A DNA stretch of 64,000 nt from Prevotella sp. (GTDB lineage: Bacteria > Bacteroidota > Bacteroidia > Bacteroidales > Bacteroidaceae), in assembly GCA_016291085.1 (NCBI GenBank), contig JAEEVW010000012.1, forward strand, positions 25,724-89,723. Direction: 5' to 3'. The position numbers and the translations under genes are program-made. The notes beneath the pieces are model-generated. The model saw only the letters and a program-made list of their open reading frames with translations. It was not told the origin of the DNA and did no database searches. Every line of letters starts with the position of its first letter. The first letter of the stretch is position 1. Shown here one piece after another: positions 17,837 through 26,610 of the stretch.

Positions 17837-19375
17837 ATGAAAAAGATATTTAAATATACATTCGTAGGACTGCTGGCTGGCGGAATGCTCCTGACGACCT
17901 CTTGCTCTAAGGATCAGATCGAGACGTCCCCCACGCGTTCTATGTCTGGTCAGGGTTTGTTGGCCAACGGTAACGCTGCCCTCGTAGCCTTGAACGGTAT
18001 TTATCGTGAGATGTACACCGCAGGTTGGTCAACAACAGGTAACACTCACCAGTGCTTCGGTATCACAGCTTACAATCTGTGTGCTGATGTAATGGGTGAG
18101 GACCACATCATGGGTGCTCAAGGTTCTGGTTGGTTCTGGTACGACTGCTTATACAACGTAAAAGGATTCTATGATCGTACCACATGGCGTTCATACGACC
18201 TCTGGTATGCTTTCTATAACTGGATTGCAAATGCCAACTATATCATCGCCGCTGAGGAGACCATGGGCGGAACACCTAGTGAGGTAAACTATGCTATCGG
18301 TCAGGCTTATGCCATTCGTGCCTATAGCTACTTCATGCTGTCACAGTACTTTGCTCGTACGCTGAAAGGTCACGAGAGCGAGAAGTGTGTTCCTATCTAC
18401 ACCGAGCCTACTACTCCTGAGACGAAGGGTCAGCCCCGTGCTACCAACGCTGAGGTTTATGCTCAGATTGATAAGGATATCCAGAAGGCTGTAGAGTTGC
18501 TGAAGGGTACTGAGCAGAAGAATAAGTCTCACATCGGTTATGCCGTAGCTTTGGGTATCCAGGCTCGTATCGCCCTTGTTGAGAACGACTGGCAGAAAGC
18601 CAAGACAGCTGCTAAGGCTGCTATCGAAGCCAGCGGATGCTCTATTCTGCCTGTTGCATCATTCACTGGCATGAATAATGTTGATGCTGCTAACGTCATG
18701 TGGGGTGCTGGAATCATTGCCGACCAGGTTGGTATGTATGCCAGCTTCTACGCTCACATGGACTACGAGGCTGACAAGTATGGCTCTTCTGCTCCTAAGT
18801 GCATCAACAAGGAGCTCTATGCTAAGATGAATGAAACCGATACACGTCGTGCATGGTGGGTAGACGGTGTTTATGATAAGGGTCTCCTTCAGGAGAAGTT
18901 TAAGTTCACTGATGTACAAACTTGGATGGGTGACTATATCTTCATGCGTGTTGAGGAGATGTATCTGACCGCTGCTGAGGCTGAGTGCCGTCTTGGCGAG
19001 GAAGATGCTGCTAAGGCTGACCTGATGGCCCTGATGAGCCTGCGCGACCCTGAATATACTACCAGAAAGACCGGTACTGCTCTTGGTAAGACCTCTGCTC
19101 TTGCTGATGAGACCGGTTCGCTGCTCGAGGAAATCCTGATCCAGCGCCGTATTGAGCTGTGGGGTGAGGATGGCCGTATGTACACGCTGAAGCGTCTGAG
19201 ACAGGGCTTCCGCCGTACTGCCGAACAGGGATGGCCTGCTGCTGCCCTGATGACCACTCGTCCTACCGACGATCCTGAGGCTTACATGAATGTTCTGACC
19301 ATTCCACAGGCTGAGTTCGATGGAAACGAGAACATGAGTGCTGATACTGATCAGAATCCTGCTGGTGACAAATAA
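17837..19375 (+). CDS. SusD/RagB-family nutrient-binding outer membrane lipoprotein
   Basis: Surface lipoprotein lid of the SusC transporter. Lipobox MLLTTSC places the lipidated cysteine at residue 23. The 512 residues show the SusD helical scaffold: NGIYREMY near 53, YDLWYAFYNWIANANYII, the TPR-like QAYAIRAYSYFMLSQYFA, AEVYAQIDKDIQKAVELL, and C-terminal EEILIQRRIELWGEDGRMYTLKRL. Codon use is like susC. Operonic with susC and with the lipoprotein downstream. Confidence 0.94.
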   Translation: MKKIFKYTFVGLLAGGMLLTTSCSKDQIETSPTRSMSGQGLLANGNAALVALNGIYREMYTAGWSTTGNTHQCFGITAYNLCADVMGEDHIMGAQGSGWFWYDCLYNVKGFYDRTTWRSYDLWYAFYNWIANANYIIAAEETMGGTPSEVNYAIGQAYAIRAYSYFMLSQYFARTLKGHESEKCVPIYTEPTTPETKGQPRATNAEVYAQIDKDIQKAVELLKGTEQKNKSHIGYAVALGIQARIALVENDWQKAKTAAKAAIEASGCSILPVASFTGMNNVDAANVMWGAGIIADQVGMYASFYAHMDYEADKYGSSAPKCINKELYAKMNETDTRRAWWVDGVYDKGLLQEKFKFTDVQTWMGDYIFMRVEEMYLTAAEAECRLGEEDAAKADLMALMSLRDPEYTTRKTGTALGKTSALADETGSLLEEILIQRRIELWGEDGRMYTLKRLRQGFRRTAEQGWPAAALMTTRPTDDPEAYMNVLTIPQAEFDGNENMSADTDQNPAGDK

Positions 19376-19399
19376 ATAACCCTCAAATAGACAACGATT

Positions 19400-20266
19400 A
19401 TGAGAATCAATAAAATATTATTCGGATTTGCGATTGTCGTGGCTGCCCTTTTCACCTCTTGTAATAAGGACAACGAGGGTGCCATTTATAACAATCAGGG
19501 CTGTGCAGGTTTGTCTTTCACAGCCTCTACGCTGTCATCTGTTGAAGTTCCTGCTTCCAACCCTGTGTTCGATGTTGAAATCGTTCGCGGTAACACCGTT
19601 GGTGCAGCCTCTGGTAACCTTACTGCTACTCTTAAAGTGGGCGATAAAGAATTACCAGGTGTAACCGTATCAGGCTACAACTTTGCCGATGGTCAGAATT
19701 CTACAACTGTTAGTGTGAATGTATCTCCCCTGGAGGTTGGTGTAGTTGGTTCGTTGACTTTGACCATTGCTGATGCTGATGCTTCAGTTGGCGCTATCAA
19801 GTCTGCAACCATGAAGGTGTCTAAGGCCTACGAGTGGGAGTCACTTGGCAAGGGTGCCTTCGTTGATAACTTCTTCGGTTTTGTGAGCGAGCCTGAAATC
19901 ATGAAGGCTAAGGGCTATGACCGTTATCGTGTAATGGCTCCTTGCGAGGCTTATCGTCTGAATCCAGATCCTTCTGATACATGGGTTGCTTCATGGTCAG
20001 CTCCTTACATCGAGCTGTGGGTAGAGGACGGCTTGGTATTCTTCGATGAGTGGTTCACCGGTCAGAACTATGACGGCGACAAGACTGCTCCTATCTATGC
20101 TTATCACCCGTCAGCATTCAGCGACCTGAATAGTCCTGAATTCTGGCAGCACAGCAAGTTCCTTTCTGATAAGGTTATCCAGCTTGCTCCATACTACTAC
20201 ATCGATGGACTTGGTGGTTGGAACCAGACTCAGAAAGATGGTATAGTACTTATTCAGTTGCCGTAA
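19400..20266 (+). CDS. surface lipoprotein of the SusCD locus, function unknown
   Basis: A 288-residue lipoprotein with signal peptide MRINKILFGFAIVVAALFTSC. Residues about 35-140 are rich in beta strands with repeated FDVEIVRGNT / VSVNVSPLEVG patterns resembling Calx-beta or DUF4843-like modules. The C-terminal half, rich in Trp, Tyr and acidic residues (WVASWSAPYIELWVEDG), could bind ligand. Position as the third gene of a susC-susD operon suggests a SusE/F-like surface binding role. The transcript ends at a strong terminator 20 bases downstream. Confidence 0.75.
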   Translation: MRINKILFGFAIVVAALFTSCNKDNEGAIYNNQGCAGLSFTASTLSSVEVPASNPVFDVEIVRGNTVGAASGNLTATLKVGDKELPGVTVSGYNFADGQNSTTVSVNVSPLEVGVVGSLTLTIADADASVGAIKSATMKVSKAYEWESLGKGAFVDNFFGFVSEPEIMKAKGYDRYRVMAPCEAYRLNPDPSDTWVASWSAPYIELWVEDGLVFFDEWFTGQNYDGDKTAPIYAYHPSAFSDLNSPEFWQHSKFLSDKVIQLAPYYYIDGLGGWNQTQKDGIVLIQLP

Positions 20267-20288
20267 TAAGCACTGAGGAAATATGATT

Positions 20289-20327
20289 CGGGAAGCACGC
20301 TTCGGGCGTTGCTTCCCGTTTTTTTAC
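20289..20327 (+). terminator. rho-independent terminator of the susCD operon
   Basis: Stem GGGAAGCACGC / GGCGTTGCTTCCC with a TTCG loop, followed by seven T. A second copy of its right half and T-tract (GGGCGTTGCTTTCCG plus T8) stands alone at 20894-20919. Confidence 0.85.
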
Positions 20328-20342
20328 TCCGAACGGAAAGTT

Positions 20343-20475
20343 ATGCAGCCATGCAGCCATGCCGACACAAGTTTCCATAGAATTATTAAAAAAGTAAATA
20401 TAGTCTATTTTGCCCTTTTAATATTTTTGTATTACTCTAAGAAATCAATGGCTGCATGACTGCATGGCTGCAAAC
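20343..20475. repeat. separated inverted GCAGCCATG arrays
   Basis: Left arm GCAGCCATGCAGCCATG near 20343-20360, right arm GGCTGCATGACTGCATGGCT near 20449-20470. The arms are complementary in units of nine bases around an A/T-rich centre. Confidence 0.6.
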
Positions 20476-20490
20476 CATCCTCTTGTCCGA

Positions 20491-20574
20491 CAATAACCCA
20501 ACCTTATTTTTCAATAACCCCCGCTTATTTCTCAATAACCCGCCCTTATTTTCCAATAACGCCCTCTTGTCATA
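20491..20574. repeat. 21-bp tandem array, four units (CAATAACCC...CTTATTT)
   Basis: Four adjacent 21-base units starting CAATAAC at 20491, 20512, 20533 and 20554, with variable centres. The overlapping 98-codon reading frame is merely the translation of this array and is not called as a gene. Confidence 0.85.
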
Positions 20575-20587
20575 CAGTGAAACTTTG

Positions 20588-20660
20588 AAAAACATAGCCC
20601 CATGTGCCCCAATTGCTGGGAATCCCTTTGTACAAAGGGATCTTTTAGGGGCTATGTTTG
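20588..20660. repeat. large dyad with central 20-bp perfect palindrome
   Basis: Outer arms AAACATAGCCCC and GGGGCTATGTTT enclose a perfect palindrome centred on TACA/TGTA (ATCCCTTTG followed by TACAAAGGGAT, 20622-20641). It could be a transcript stem-loop or a small transposable palindrome; no coding frame is evident. Confidence 0.75.
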
Positions 20661-20736
20661 CTAAAAAGGGTGCCCCAACCCCGCCCCAACAGTGCCCCCT
20701 GCAAAAACTCGGTGATAGCTTTTGCGTATACGCGAA

Positions 20737-20790
20737 CGGTCGTTTGGGCTAACGCGCACGGTTGTTTGGGCTAACGCGCACGGTTGCGAG
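20737..20790. repeat. 22-bp tandem array (GTTTGGGCTAACGCGCA)
   Basis: Two full 22-base units, 20737-20758 and 20759-20780, differing at one base, and the start of a third. Confidence 0.85.
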
Positions 20791-20949
20791 AAGCCTTCTT
20801 AGTCCCTGTCCCAACGGCTCTTGTACCTTGTCCGGACGGTTCCTGTTCCCTATAAGTAACGTTTCGAACGGGTCGAAGGATCTATTCGAACTTGGGCGTT
20901 GCTTTCCGTTTTTTTTACTACTAATAGTGGAAATTGCTACCATTAATGC

Positions 20950-20993
20950 TAGCAATTGCGGGAATTAATAGTAGCAATTGCGGGAATTAATAG
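20950..20993. repeat. 22-bp exact tandem duplication (TAGCAATTGCGGG...)
   Basis: Two identical 22-base units, preceded by a related inverted segment around 20930-20950 (AATTGCTA). Lies about 80 bases before the next receptor gene. Confidence 0.85.
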
Positions 20994-21070
20994 CGGACAA
21001 AAAGAATATTTTTCACGCGGGCTTTAAACCTTCTTGGATTTTGTGCGTCATAATAACCGTAAAACGTTAA

Positions 21071-24046
21071 ATGATTATGGACAGTAAACGTACACTTTTA
21101 TTCTTGCTGATGCCCCTGATGGCTGTGGTAGCTATGGCTCAGCGCTCGATTACGGGTTTAGTGATTGATGATTCAGAGGACCCGATTCCCCAAACAACAG
21201 TGAAACTGCTAAAGACGGACAGCACGCTCGTGAAGGGTGCGCTGACCAACATGGACGGTGAATTCACGGTGAAGGCGCCTCAGGCAGGCAAATATATCCT
21301 GCAGGTGACCTGTGTGGGCTTCAAGGCCTACACGAAGCGCATCGACGTGGCTGATAAGGACCTTGCCCTGGGTACCATCGCCATGGAACCCGACGCCATC
21401 ATGCTGAAGGGTGCTACGATTACTGGTCAGGCCGCCAAGGTGACCTTGAAGGCCGATACCTTTATATATAATGCTGCTGCCTTCCGCACGCCAGAGGGTT
21501 CTGTCGTCGAGGAACTGGTGCGCCGTCTGCCTGGTGCCGAGGTGAGCGACGACGGTACCGTTAAGATTAATGGTAAGCAGGTGAAGAAGATTCTGGTCGA
21601 CGGTAAGGAGTTCATGACGGGCGACACGAAGACTGCCATGAAGAATCTGCCAACGAACATCATCGACCGCATCAAGGCCTACGACCAGCAGAGCGATCTG
21701 GCCCGTATCAGTGGTATTGACGACGGTGAGGAGCAGACGGTGCTCGACTTCGGTATCAAGCAGGGCATGAATAAAGGCGTGATGGCCAATGCCGACCTCG
21801 GATATGGAACGGAAAAGCGCTACTCCGGACGAATCTTCGGTGGTATGATGAAGGACGGCTTGAACGTATTCATGATGGCTAATGCCAACAACACCAACGA
21901 CATGGGATTCCCCGGCGGTGGTGGCGGTGGCGGCCGTTTCGGTATGGGGCGTCAGGGTCTGACCGCAACGAAGATGACGGGTTTGAACCTGAACTACGAA
22001 GGCACCAAGCTGAAGCTTGACGGTAGCGTACGCTGGAACCACAGCGATGGCGATGCTTTCTCGAAGCGTTCTACGGAGAACATCTTCAGCGAGACGCTGT
22101 CACAGTTTAGCAATAGCATTTCCTCGAACTTTACCCGTTCGAACAGCTGGGATACGCAGATGCGTCTGGAGTGGACGCCCGACTCGATGACCAACATCAT
22201 GTTCCGTCCCTCATTCAGATACAACAGTAACGATGGCGACAACACGAGTGACGAGGCTTCGTTCAGCGAGGATCCCTATAATTACGTCACGAACCCGCTG
22301 TCCGATATCAAGACGCTGATAGAAAAGGGCATTGTCAAGAACAACCGTGCTCAGGCCAGCGTGTCGTATAGTGATTCAAAGAACCTGAGCGGTATGGTGC
22401 AGTTGAACCGTCGACTGAGCAACACGGGGCGTAACATCACCCTGCAGTTGAATGCCGGATGGAGCGAGGGCGACAGCAAGTCAATCTCGAACAGCTTGAT
22501 TTATTACTATTATACAGGCGTTATTACTGGCGATACCATCAACCGCTATTCATTAACGCCTACCAAGAACTGGAACTATAGCGCCCGACTGACTTATAGC
22601 GAGCCCATCTTCCCAAAGACCTACCTGCAGTTCAGCTATCAGTATCAGTATCGCTTCCAGAAGAGCGACCGTGGTACCTTCGACTTCAGCGACCTGCTGT
22701 CGGACGGCTCGTGGATGGGTGGCTACCGCTCGTGGGACAGCTATCTGAATTCGTTCGGACTTGGTGGCGTCAGTCTGGATCCTTATAAGGATGACAGCCA
22801 GAGCCGTTACTCGAAGTATCAGAACTACATCCACACCGCCGAGGTCATGCTGCGAATCGTTCGCAGTGCCTACACCTTCAACGTGGGTGTGCAGCTGGTT
22901 CCCCAGAAGTCGCACTTCGTTCAGGACTATAAGGGCATTCACGCTGATACGACGCGTACCGTTACCAACTTCGCTCCTACGATGGACTTCCGTTGGAAGC
23001 GCTCGCAGCAGAGTCAGTTGCGCTTTAACTATCGTGCCAACACCAGCCAGCCTTCTATGAACGACCTGCTCGATATCGTTGACGACAGCGACCCCCTGAA
23101 CATCAGCAGGGGTAACCCAGGACTGAAGCCTTCGTTCACTCACAACTTCCGTCTGAACTATAACGACTATTTCCAGAAGCACCAGCGTTCCATCATGACG
23201 TTTGCCAATTTCACGACGACGGTTAATTCCATTGCCAACAAGACAACGTATAATGCCACGACGGGTGGCCGTATTACCCAGCCCGAGAATATCAACGGCA
23301 ACTGGAATGCCAACTTAGGCTTGATGTTCAATACTGCCATAGACTCAGCTGCTTTCTACAACGTGAACACCTTCACGAACCTGAGCTACGCACATAATGT
23401 GGGTTATGTCAGTGTGAATATGAATGCCGATTCTCAGGAGTCTGTTACCACCTCCATGGGTATCATGGAGCGTCTGGCTGGTAGCTATCGTAACGACTGG
23501 TTAGAGATTGAACTGAGCGGATCGGTGAACTACAACCGCAACCGCAGCGAGCTGCAGACCAACAACAACCTCGACACTTGGCAGTTCAGCTATGGAGGTA
23601 TGGTGGGCGTGACTGCACCTTGGGGTACTTCGGTTACCACCAACCTGAGCATGCAGAGCCGTCGTGGTTACAACGATGCTTCGATGAACACCAACGAACT
23701 CATCTGGAATGCCCAGCTGTCGCAGAGCTTCCTGAAGGGTAACGCGCTGACACTCTCACTGCAGTTGTACGATATTCTCCACGAACAGAGCACCATCAGC
23801 CGTACCATCTCGGCTTCCATGCGTAGTGACACAGAGTATAACGCCATTACCAGCTATGGCATGATTCACCTGATCTATCGTCTGAACGTCTTTGGTGGCC
23901 GTGGTGGTCGTCAGGGTGGCTTTGGCCAAGGTATGGGCGGCGGCCGTGGTGGCCGTGGCGGCCGTGGCGGTGGCTTTGGCGGTGGTCGTGGTGGCGGCTT
24001 CGGCGGAGGCGGTGGCTTCGGTGGCGGACGCGGAGGTCGCTTCTAA
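21071..24046 (+). CDS. TonB-dependent outer membrane receptor with glycine/arginine-rich tail
   Basis: A 991-residue outer-membrane barrel protein. Signal peptide ends AVVAMAQ (the ATG at 21077 is an equally good start). Residues about 22-105 are a carboxypeptidase-regulatory-like domain; 120-235 a plug-like domain (EELVRRLPGAEVSDDGTVKI, KILVDGKEFMTGD); then an outer-membrane beta-barrel of the OMP_b-brl type. Two features are unusual: an internal Gly-rich loop near residues 277-290 and a tail of about 50 residues made almost only of Gly, Arg and Phe after the last barrel strand (MIHLIYRLNVF). The Fur-family gene follows 42 bases later, so a metal ligand is plausible but not shown. Confidence 0.88.
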   Translation: MIMDSKRTLLFLLMPLMAVVAMAQRSITGLVIDDSEDPIPQTTVKLLKTDSTLVKGALTNMDGEFTVKAPQAGKYILQVTCVGFKAYTKRIDVADKDLALGTIAMEPDAIMLKGATITGQAAKVTLKADTFIYNAAAFRTPEGSVVEELVRRLPGAEVSDDGTVKINGKQVKKILVDGKEFMTGDTKTAMKNLPTNIIDRIKAYDQQSDLARISGIDDGEEQTVLDFGIKQGMNKGVMANADLGYGTEKRYSGRIFGGMMKDGLNVFMMANANNTNDMGFPGGGGGGGRFGMGRQGLTATKMTGLNLNYEGTKLKLDGSVRWNHSDGDAFSKRSTENIFSETLSQFSNSISSNFTRSNSWDTQMRLEWTPDSMTNIMFRPSFRYNSNDGDNTSDEASFSEDPYNYVTNPLSDIKTLIEKGIVKNNRAQASVSYSDSKNLSGMVQLNRRLSNTGRNITLQLNAGWSEGDSKSISNSLIYYYYTGVITGDTINRYSLTPTKNWNYSARLTYSEPIFPKTYLQFSYQYQYRFQKSDRGTFDFSDLLSDGSWMGGYRSWDSYLNSFGLGGVSLDPYKDDSQSRYSKYQNYIHTAEVMLRIVRSAYTFNVGVQLVPQKSHFVQDYKGIHADTTRTVTNFAPTMDFRWKRSQQSQLRFNYRANTSQPSMNDLLDIVDDSDPLNISRGNPGLKPSFTHNFRLNYNDYFQKHQRSIMTFANFTTTVNSIANKTTYNATTGGRITQPENINGNWNANLGLMFNTAIDSAAFYNVNTFTNLSYAHNVGYVSVNMNADSQESVTTSMGIMERLAGSYRNDWLEIELSGSVNYNRNRSELQTNNNLDTWQFSYGGMVGVTAPWGTSVTTNLSMQSRRGYNDASMNTNELIWNAQLSQSFLKGNALTLSLQLYDILHEQSTISRTISASMRSDTEYNAITSYGMIHLIYRLNVFGGRGGRQGGFGQGMGGGRGGRGGRGGGFGGGRGGGFGGGGGFGGGRGGRF

Positions 24047-24051
24047 TCCCG

Positions 24052-24085
24052 CGTTTATCACTTATCACTTATCGTTTATCACTTT
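24052..24085 (+). repeat. TTATCACT array upstream of the fur-like gene
   Basis: Reverse-complement copy of the array at 4219-4260; the 19-base core AGTGATAAACGATAAGTGA is identical. It fills the receptor/fur-like gap and ends three bases before the start codon. Confidence 0.8.
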
Positions 24086-24088
24086 CTA

Positions 24089-24505
24089 ATGGACGAGAAA
24101 CATTGTGTCGAACTGCTCGAAGCACACGGGGTAAAGCCTACGGCCAACCGCATCGTGGTGTTGAAGACAATGGCTGCTGCTGGCAGGCCCATGTCGCTGA
24201 CGGAGCTGGAATACAAGATACTGTCCATCGACAAGTCAGGCGTGTTTCGCGCCTTGACTTTGTTTAAGGAGCACCATCTGGTACATGTCATTGAGGACGG
24301 TGGCGACGGTGTGCGCTATGAGTTGTGCCACAGCCACGATTCCGAGACGGACGATGACCTGCACGTGCATTTCTACTGCGAGCGGTGTCGACGCACCTAT
24401 TGTCTGGAACATATCGCTGTTCCTGACGTAGATTTGCCTGAAGGCTTTCAGCAGACTTCTGTGAATTTCATGGTAAAGGGCATCTGCCCTGAATGTAAAA
24501 AGTAG
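24089..24505 (+). CDS. Fur-family metal-responsive transcriptional repressor
   Basis: A 138-residue winged-helix regulator of the Fur/Zur/PerR superfamily. The N-terminal DNA-binding part reads ANRIVVLKTMAAAGRPMSLTELEYKI and SGVFRALTLFKEHHLVHVI; the C-terminal half has the metal sites HVHFYCERCRRTYCLEH and a final CPECKK, giving two CxxC motifs for structural zinc. Which metal it senses cannot be told; the replacement of the usual HHxH cluster by LHVHF is compatible with Fur or Zur. It probably regulates the receptor immediately upstream, with which it may be co-transcribed. Confidence 0.9.
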   Translation: MDEKHCVELLEAHGVKPTANRIVVLKTMAAAGRPMSLTELEYKILSIDKSGVFRALTLFKEHHLVHVIEDGGDGVRYELCHSHDSETDDDLHVHFYCERCRRTYCLEHIAVPDVDLPEGFQQTSVNFMVKGICPECKK

Positions 24506-24511
24506 TAAAAG

Positions 24512-24546
24512 AACAACGGATTACACAGCCGTGTAATCCGTTGTTG
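24512..24546. terminator. bidirectional terminator after the fur-like gene
   Basis: AACAACGGATTACAC-AGCC-GTGTAATCCGTTGTT: a 15-pair perfect stem between the convergent fur-like and DUF5606 genes. Confidence 0.85.
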
Positions 24547-24557
24547 TTATCTTTGTC

Positions 24558-25004
24558 TTATTCCTTTTCCTTTCTATCGTCGATGTTGTCGCCCTCTGTG
24601 GGTGCCAAATCCTCTTCGAAGTCGGTGATGCCTGCCTTCACAAGGATGTTATACCATTGGATGAGCTTCTTGATGTGGCTGTTCTGCACACGGTCCTGGT
24701 CCCAGTTGGGCAGCACCTTCGTGAAATACTCGTGCAGCTCGTCGGGTGTGGCCTTGCGGAAGTCGACGCTCGACTCCTTACCCTTCTCCAGGTCGCGCAT
24801 CGAGGCGAGTACTGTCATCAGGGGAATGTCGTCCGTCTCTGTAAACATGGCAATGTCGCCCAGCGATGTGATGCGGTCCGTCCCGAAGGCAGGGAAGCGC
24901 TTGTGCGTGTCGTCAAGTGCCTCGACGATGAGGCTGTTCTTGGCGCGTGATACTAATTTGTAAAGTCCCGGCTTGCCCGAGATGGCTAAAATGGTTTGTT
25001 TCAT
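24558..25004 (-). CDS. DUF5606 domain protein
   Basis: A 148-residue conserved Bacteroidetes protein of unknown function. It begins QTILAISGKPGLYKLVSRAKN, a segment characteristic of DUF5606, and ends in a charged, disordered tail (TEGDNIDDRKEKE). No signal or membrane segment, so probably cytoplasmic. It is the last gene of the nusB-yajC-ybbR-coaE operon, separated from coaE by a repeat array. Confidence 0.8.
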   Translation of the reverse strand: MKQTILAISGKPGLYKLVSRAKNSLIVEALDDTHKRFPAFGTDRITSLGDIAMFTETDDIPLMTVLASMRDLEKGKESSVDFRKATPDELHEYFTKVLPNWDQDRVQNSHIKKLIQWYNILVKAGITDFEEDLAPTEGDNIDDRKEKE

Positions 25005-25016
25005 TGTTCTTATTAT

Positions 25017-25061
25017 TTATTTCGTTATAACGTTATAACGTCATTACGTTATTACGTTGTT
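25017..25061 (-). repeat. CGTTATAACG / CGTTATTACG array between coaE and the DUF5606 gene
   Basis: Units CGTTATAACGTTATAACGTC, ATTACGTTATTACGTTGTT. The array enters the last codons of coaE and provides its stop. Same family as 13104-13147. Confidence 0.7.
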
Positions 25062-25615
25062 AATTGATTCAATAACTTTTCTATTTGTTGTTCCAGGTCG
25101 GTCGCTCCGTCGTTCACGATTTCGAAGTCGGCACGCCCCCTGACCTGATCCTGGGGCCATTGGCGAGCGATCCATTGCAGGGCCTGCTCACGAGAGATGC
25201 TGTCGCGATTCATGACGCGGCGTATACGTACCTCTTCAGGGGCTGTCACCGCCACCACACGGTCGACCAGCTTGTCGGCTCCCGACTCATACAGGATGGC
25301 ACTCTCCATCCACTGCTTACCACTCTCCTCGAAGTCCTGGAATACGGCAGGGTGCACGATGGCATTCACTGCCTGCTGGTTTTCCTCGCTGGCCAGCAGG
25401 AAACGGCTGATGTCGGCTTTCTCGAGCGAACCAATCAGTTTCTGTAATTGCCGGCGCAGACGGGTGGACGTTCGGATAAGCCGTTTGGCGGCAGCATCGC
25501 AGTCGTACACCTCAATGCCTCGACGTTCCAGCAAGCGGCACACGTAGCTCTTGCCCGATCCGATGCCCCCAGTGATTCCAATCTTTATGGGCGTCGTGCT
25601 ATTCTCCATCTTCAA
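25052..25615 (-). CDS. coaE: dephospho-CoA kinase
   Basis: Last step of coenzyme A synthesis, phosphorylating dephospho-CoA. The P-loop IGITGGIGSGKSYVCRLLE is at residues 12-30; VYDCDAAAKRLI and VDRVVAVTAPEEVRIRRVMNRD are the standard acceptor and lid segments. 187 residues, normal. The start overlaps the end of the ybbR-like gene by 17 bases (an alternative ATG two codons later overlaps by 11), so translation is probably coupled. Its final residues (LTT) fall in a repeat array. Confidence 0.93.
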   Translation of the reverse strand: MKMENSTTPIKIGITGGIGSGKSYVCRLLERRGIEVYDCDAAAKRLIRTSTRLRRQLQKLIGSLEKADISRFLLASEENQQAVNAIVHPAVFQDFEESGKQWMESAILYESGADKLVDRVVAVTAPEEVRIRRVMNRDSISREQALQWIARQWPQDQVRGRADFEIVNDGATDLEQQIEKLLNQLTT

Positions 25616-26576
25616 TGAGATAGTCTACCTGTTTCGTGTTTAGGGTAGCGCGGCTGATGCCGTGCGGCACTTCCTTCAGGTAAATGTTACATTTCTCGGA
25701 GGCTTTCTGCTCAATCTCCAGATAGTCGGCTACGACGATAAACTCATCGGCTGTCAGCTCGCGAATCTGACTGACACCAGCAACGAAGTTTACCCGAACT
25801 TTGGCTGGGAAGGTGCGCAGCGTCTTTCCTGCGGGCAGGTTGATGCACTTGATGGGCACATCAATGCTCTCCTCAGTCAGCAGGTCCGTGTGGAACACGA
25901 CTTGGATGCGTTCAGGCACCACTTTCACATCAGCAGCGTGTGCGAGTTTGCAGTCGACAAGCAGCGTGTCGCGGAATCCTACGTAGTTCAGAGGCTCAGT
26001 ATAGACGATGCGTATGCTGTCAAGCTTTTCGCGCGATGCATAGACGTCTACGGTGTCCGGCTTGTAATCGACGTGCGATATGAAGAAGAGCTGTTCGGGG
26101 ATGACACGTCCGTTCCAGTGGACGGGAACGCGCTTGTGCTCACCGTTGTTATAGAAATACTCCAGTTTCTCGGGTTTGACGGCGGTCACCTTCGACGACG
26201 ACTCCAGACTCTGCTCTATGAGGCGCTTCAGGTCTGCGTTCGGCACGACACCCTTGCCGAATGTCTTGTCGTAGTTTCTGAAGTCTATCTTGACGTTATT
26301 GTTATACTCGCCAAACATGTAGTTCAGCAGCACCCATCCCTGATCGCGCACTGTGGCGCGCACGGTGTCTACGCTGGGCGATGTCAACATCACGTTTTTA
26401 GGAACGTTGACAATGCGGACAGGAATCTTCAGCTCCTTTTCGTAGCCTTCGTTCAGGGTCAGTATGAGCCAGAAGATGGCAGAGAGTATCAGGAAGAACA
26501 GAAAAGTAAAGAGCTGCTTGTTGATGTTGCTCAACAAGAAGTTCTTCAGTATCTGCATCACACTGCGCTCTTCCAT
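25599..26576 (-). CDS. YbbR-like domain membrane protein
   Basis: A 325-residue protein with one N-terminal membrane helix (LFTFLFFLILSAIFWLILTL) and an exported part of YbbR-type beta repeats (IPVRIVNVPKNVMLT, VPIKCINLPAGKTLRTFPAKV). In Firmicutes the YbbR protein CdaR regulates the diadenylate cyclase CdaA; in Bacteroidetes the role is unproven. The ATG at 26576 is chosen because the frame upstream is repeat sequence beginning at a TTG. Standard position between yajC and coaE. Confidence 0.85.
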   Translation of the reverse strand: MEERSVMQILKNFLLSNINKQLFTFLFFLILSAIFWLILTLNEGYEKELKIPVRIVNVPKNVMLTSPSVDTVRATVRDQGWVLLNYMFGEYNNNVKIDFRNYDKTFGKGVVPNADLKRLIEQSLESSSKVTAVKPEKLEYFYNNGEHKRVPVHWNGRVIPEQLFFISHVDYKPDTVDVYASREKLDSIRIVYTEPLNYVGFRDTLLVDCKLAHAADVKVVPERIQVVFHTDLLTEESIDVPIKCINLPAGKTLRTFPAKVRVNFVAGVSQIRELTADEFIVVADYLEIEQKASEKCNIYLKEVPHGISRATLNTKQVDYLIEDGE

Positions 26577-26607
26577 CTTCTCAAACCTCAAACCTCAAAT
26601 CTCAAAC
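26577..26607 (-). repeat. CTCAAACCTCAAA array between yajC and the YbbR gene
   Basis: Four CTCAAAC/TCTCAAA units fill the short gap just upstream of the YbbR start. Confidence 0.65.
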
Positions 26608-26610
26608 CTC

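Noticed and set aside
20456..20752. 98-codon ORF with NNPxLFF repeats
   Set aside because: Its repetitive part is the translation of a 21-bp tandem array and its rest crosses a palindrome; no promoter or start context.
20737..20790. CRISPR array
   Set aside because: Units are directly adjacent with no spacers and only 2-4 copies; no cas genes.
20749..20968. Two overlapping 68-codon ORFs on opposite strands
   Set aside because: Mirror frames over tandem repeats, no family likeness and no promoter.
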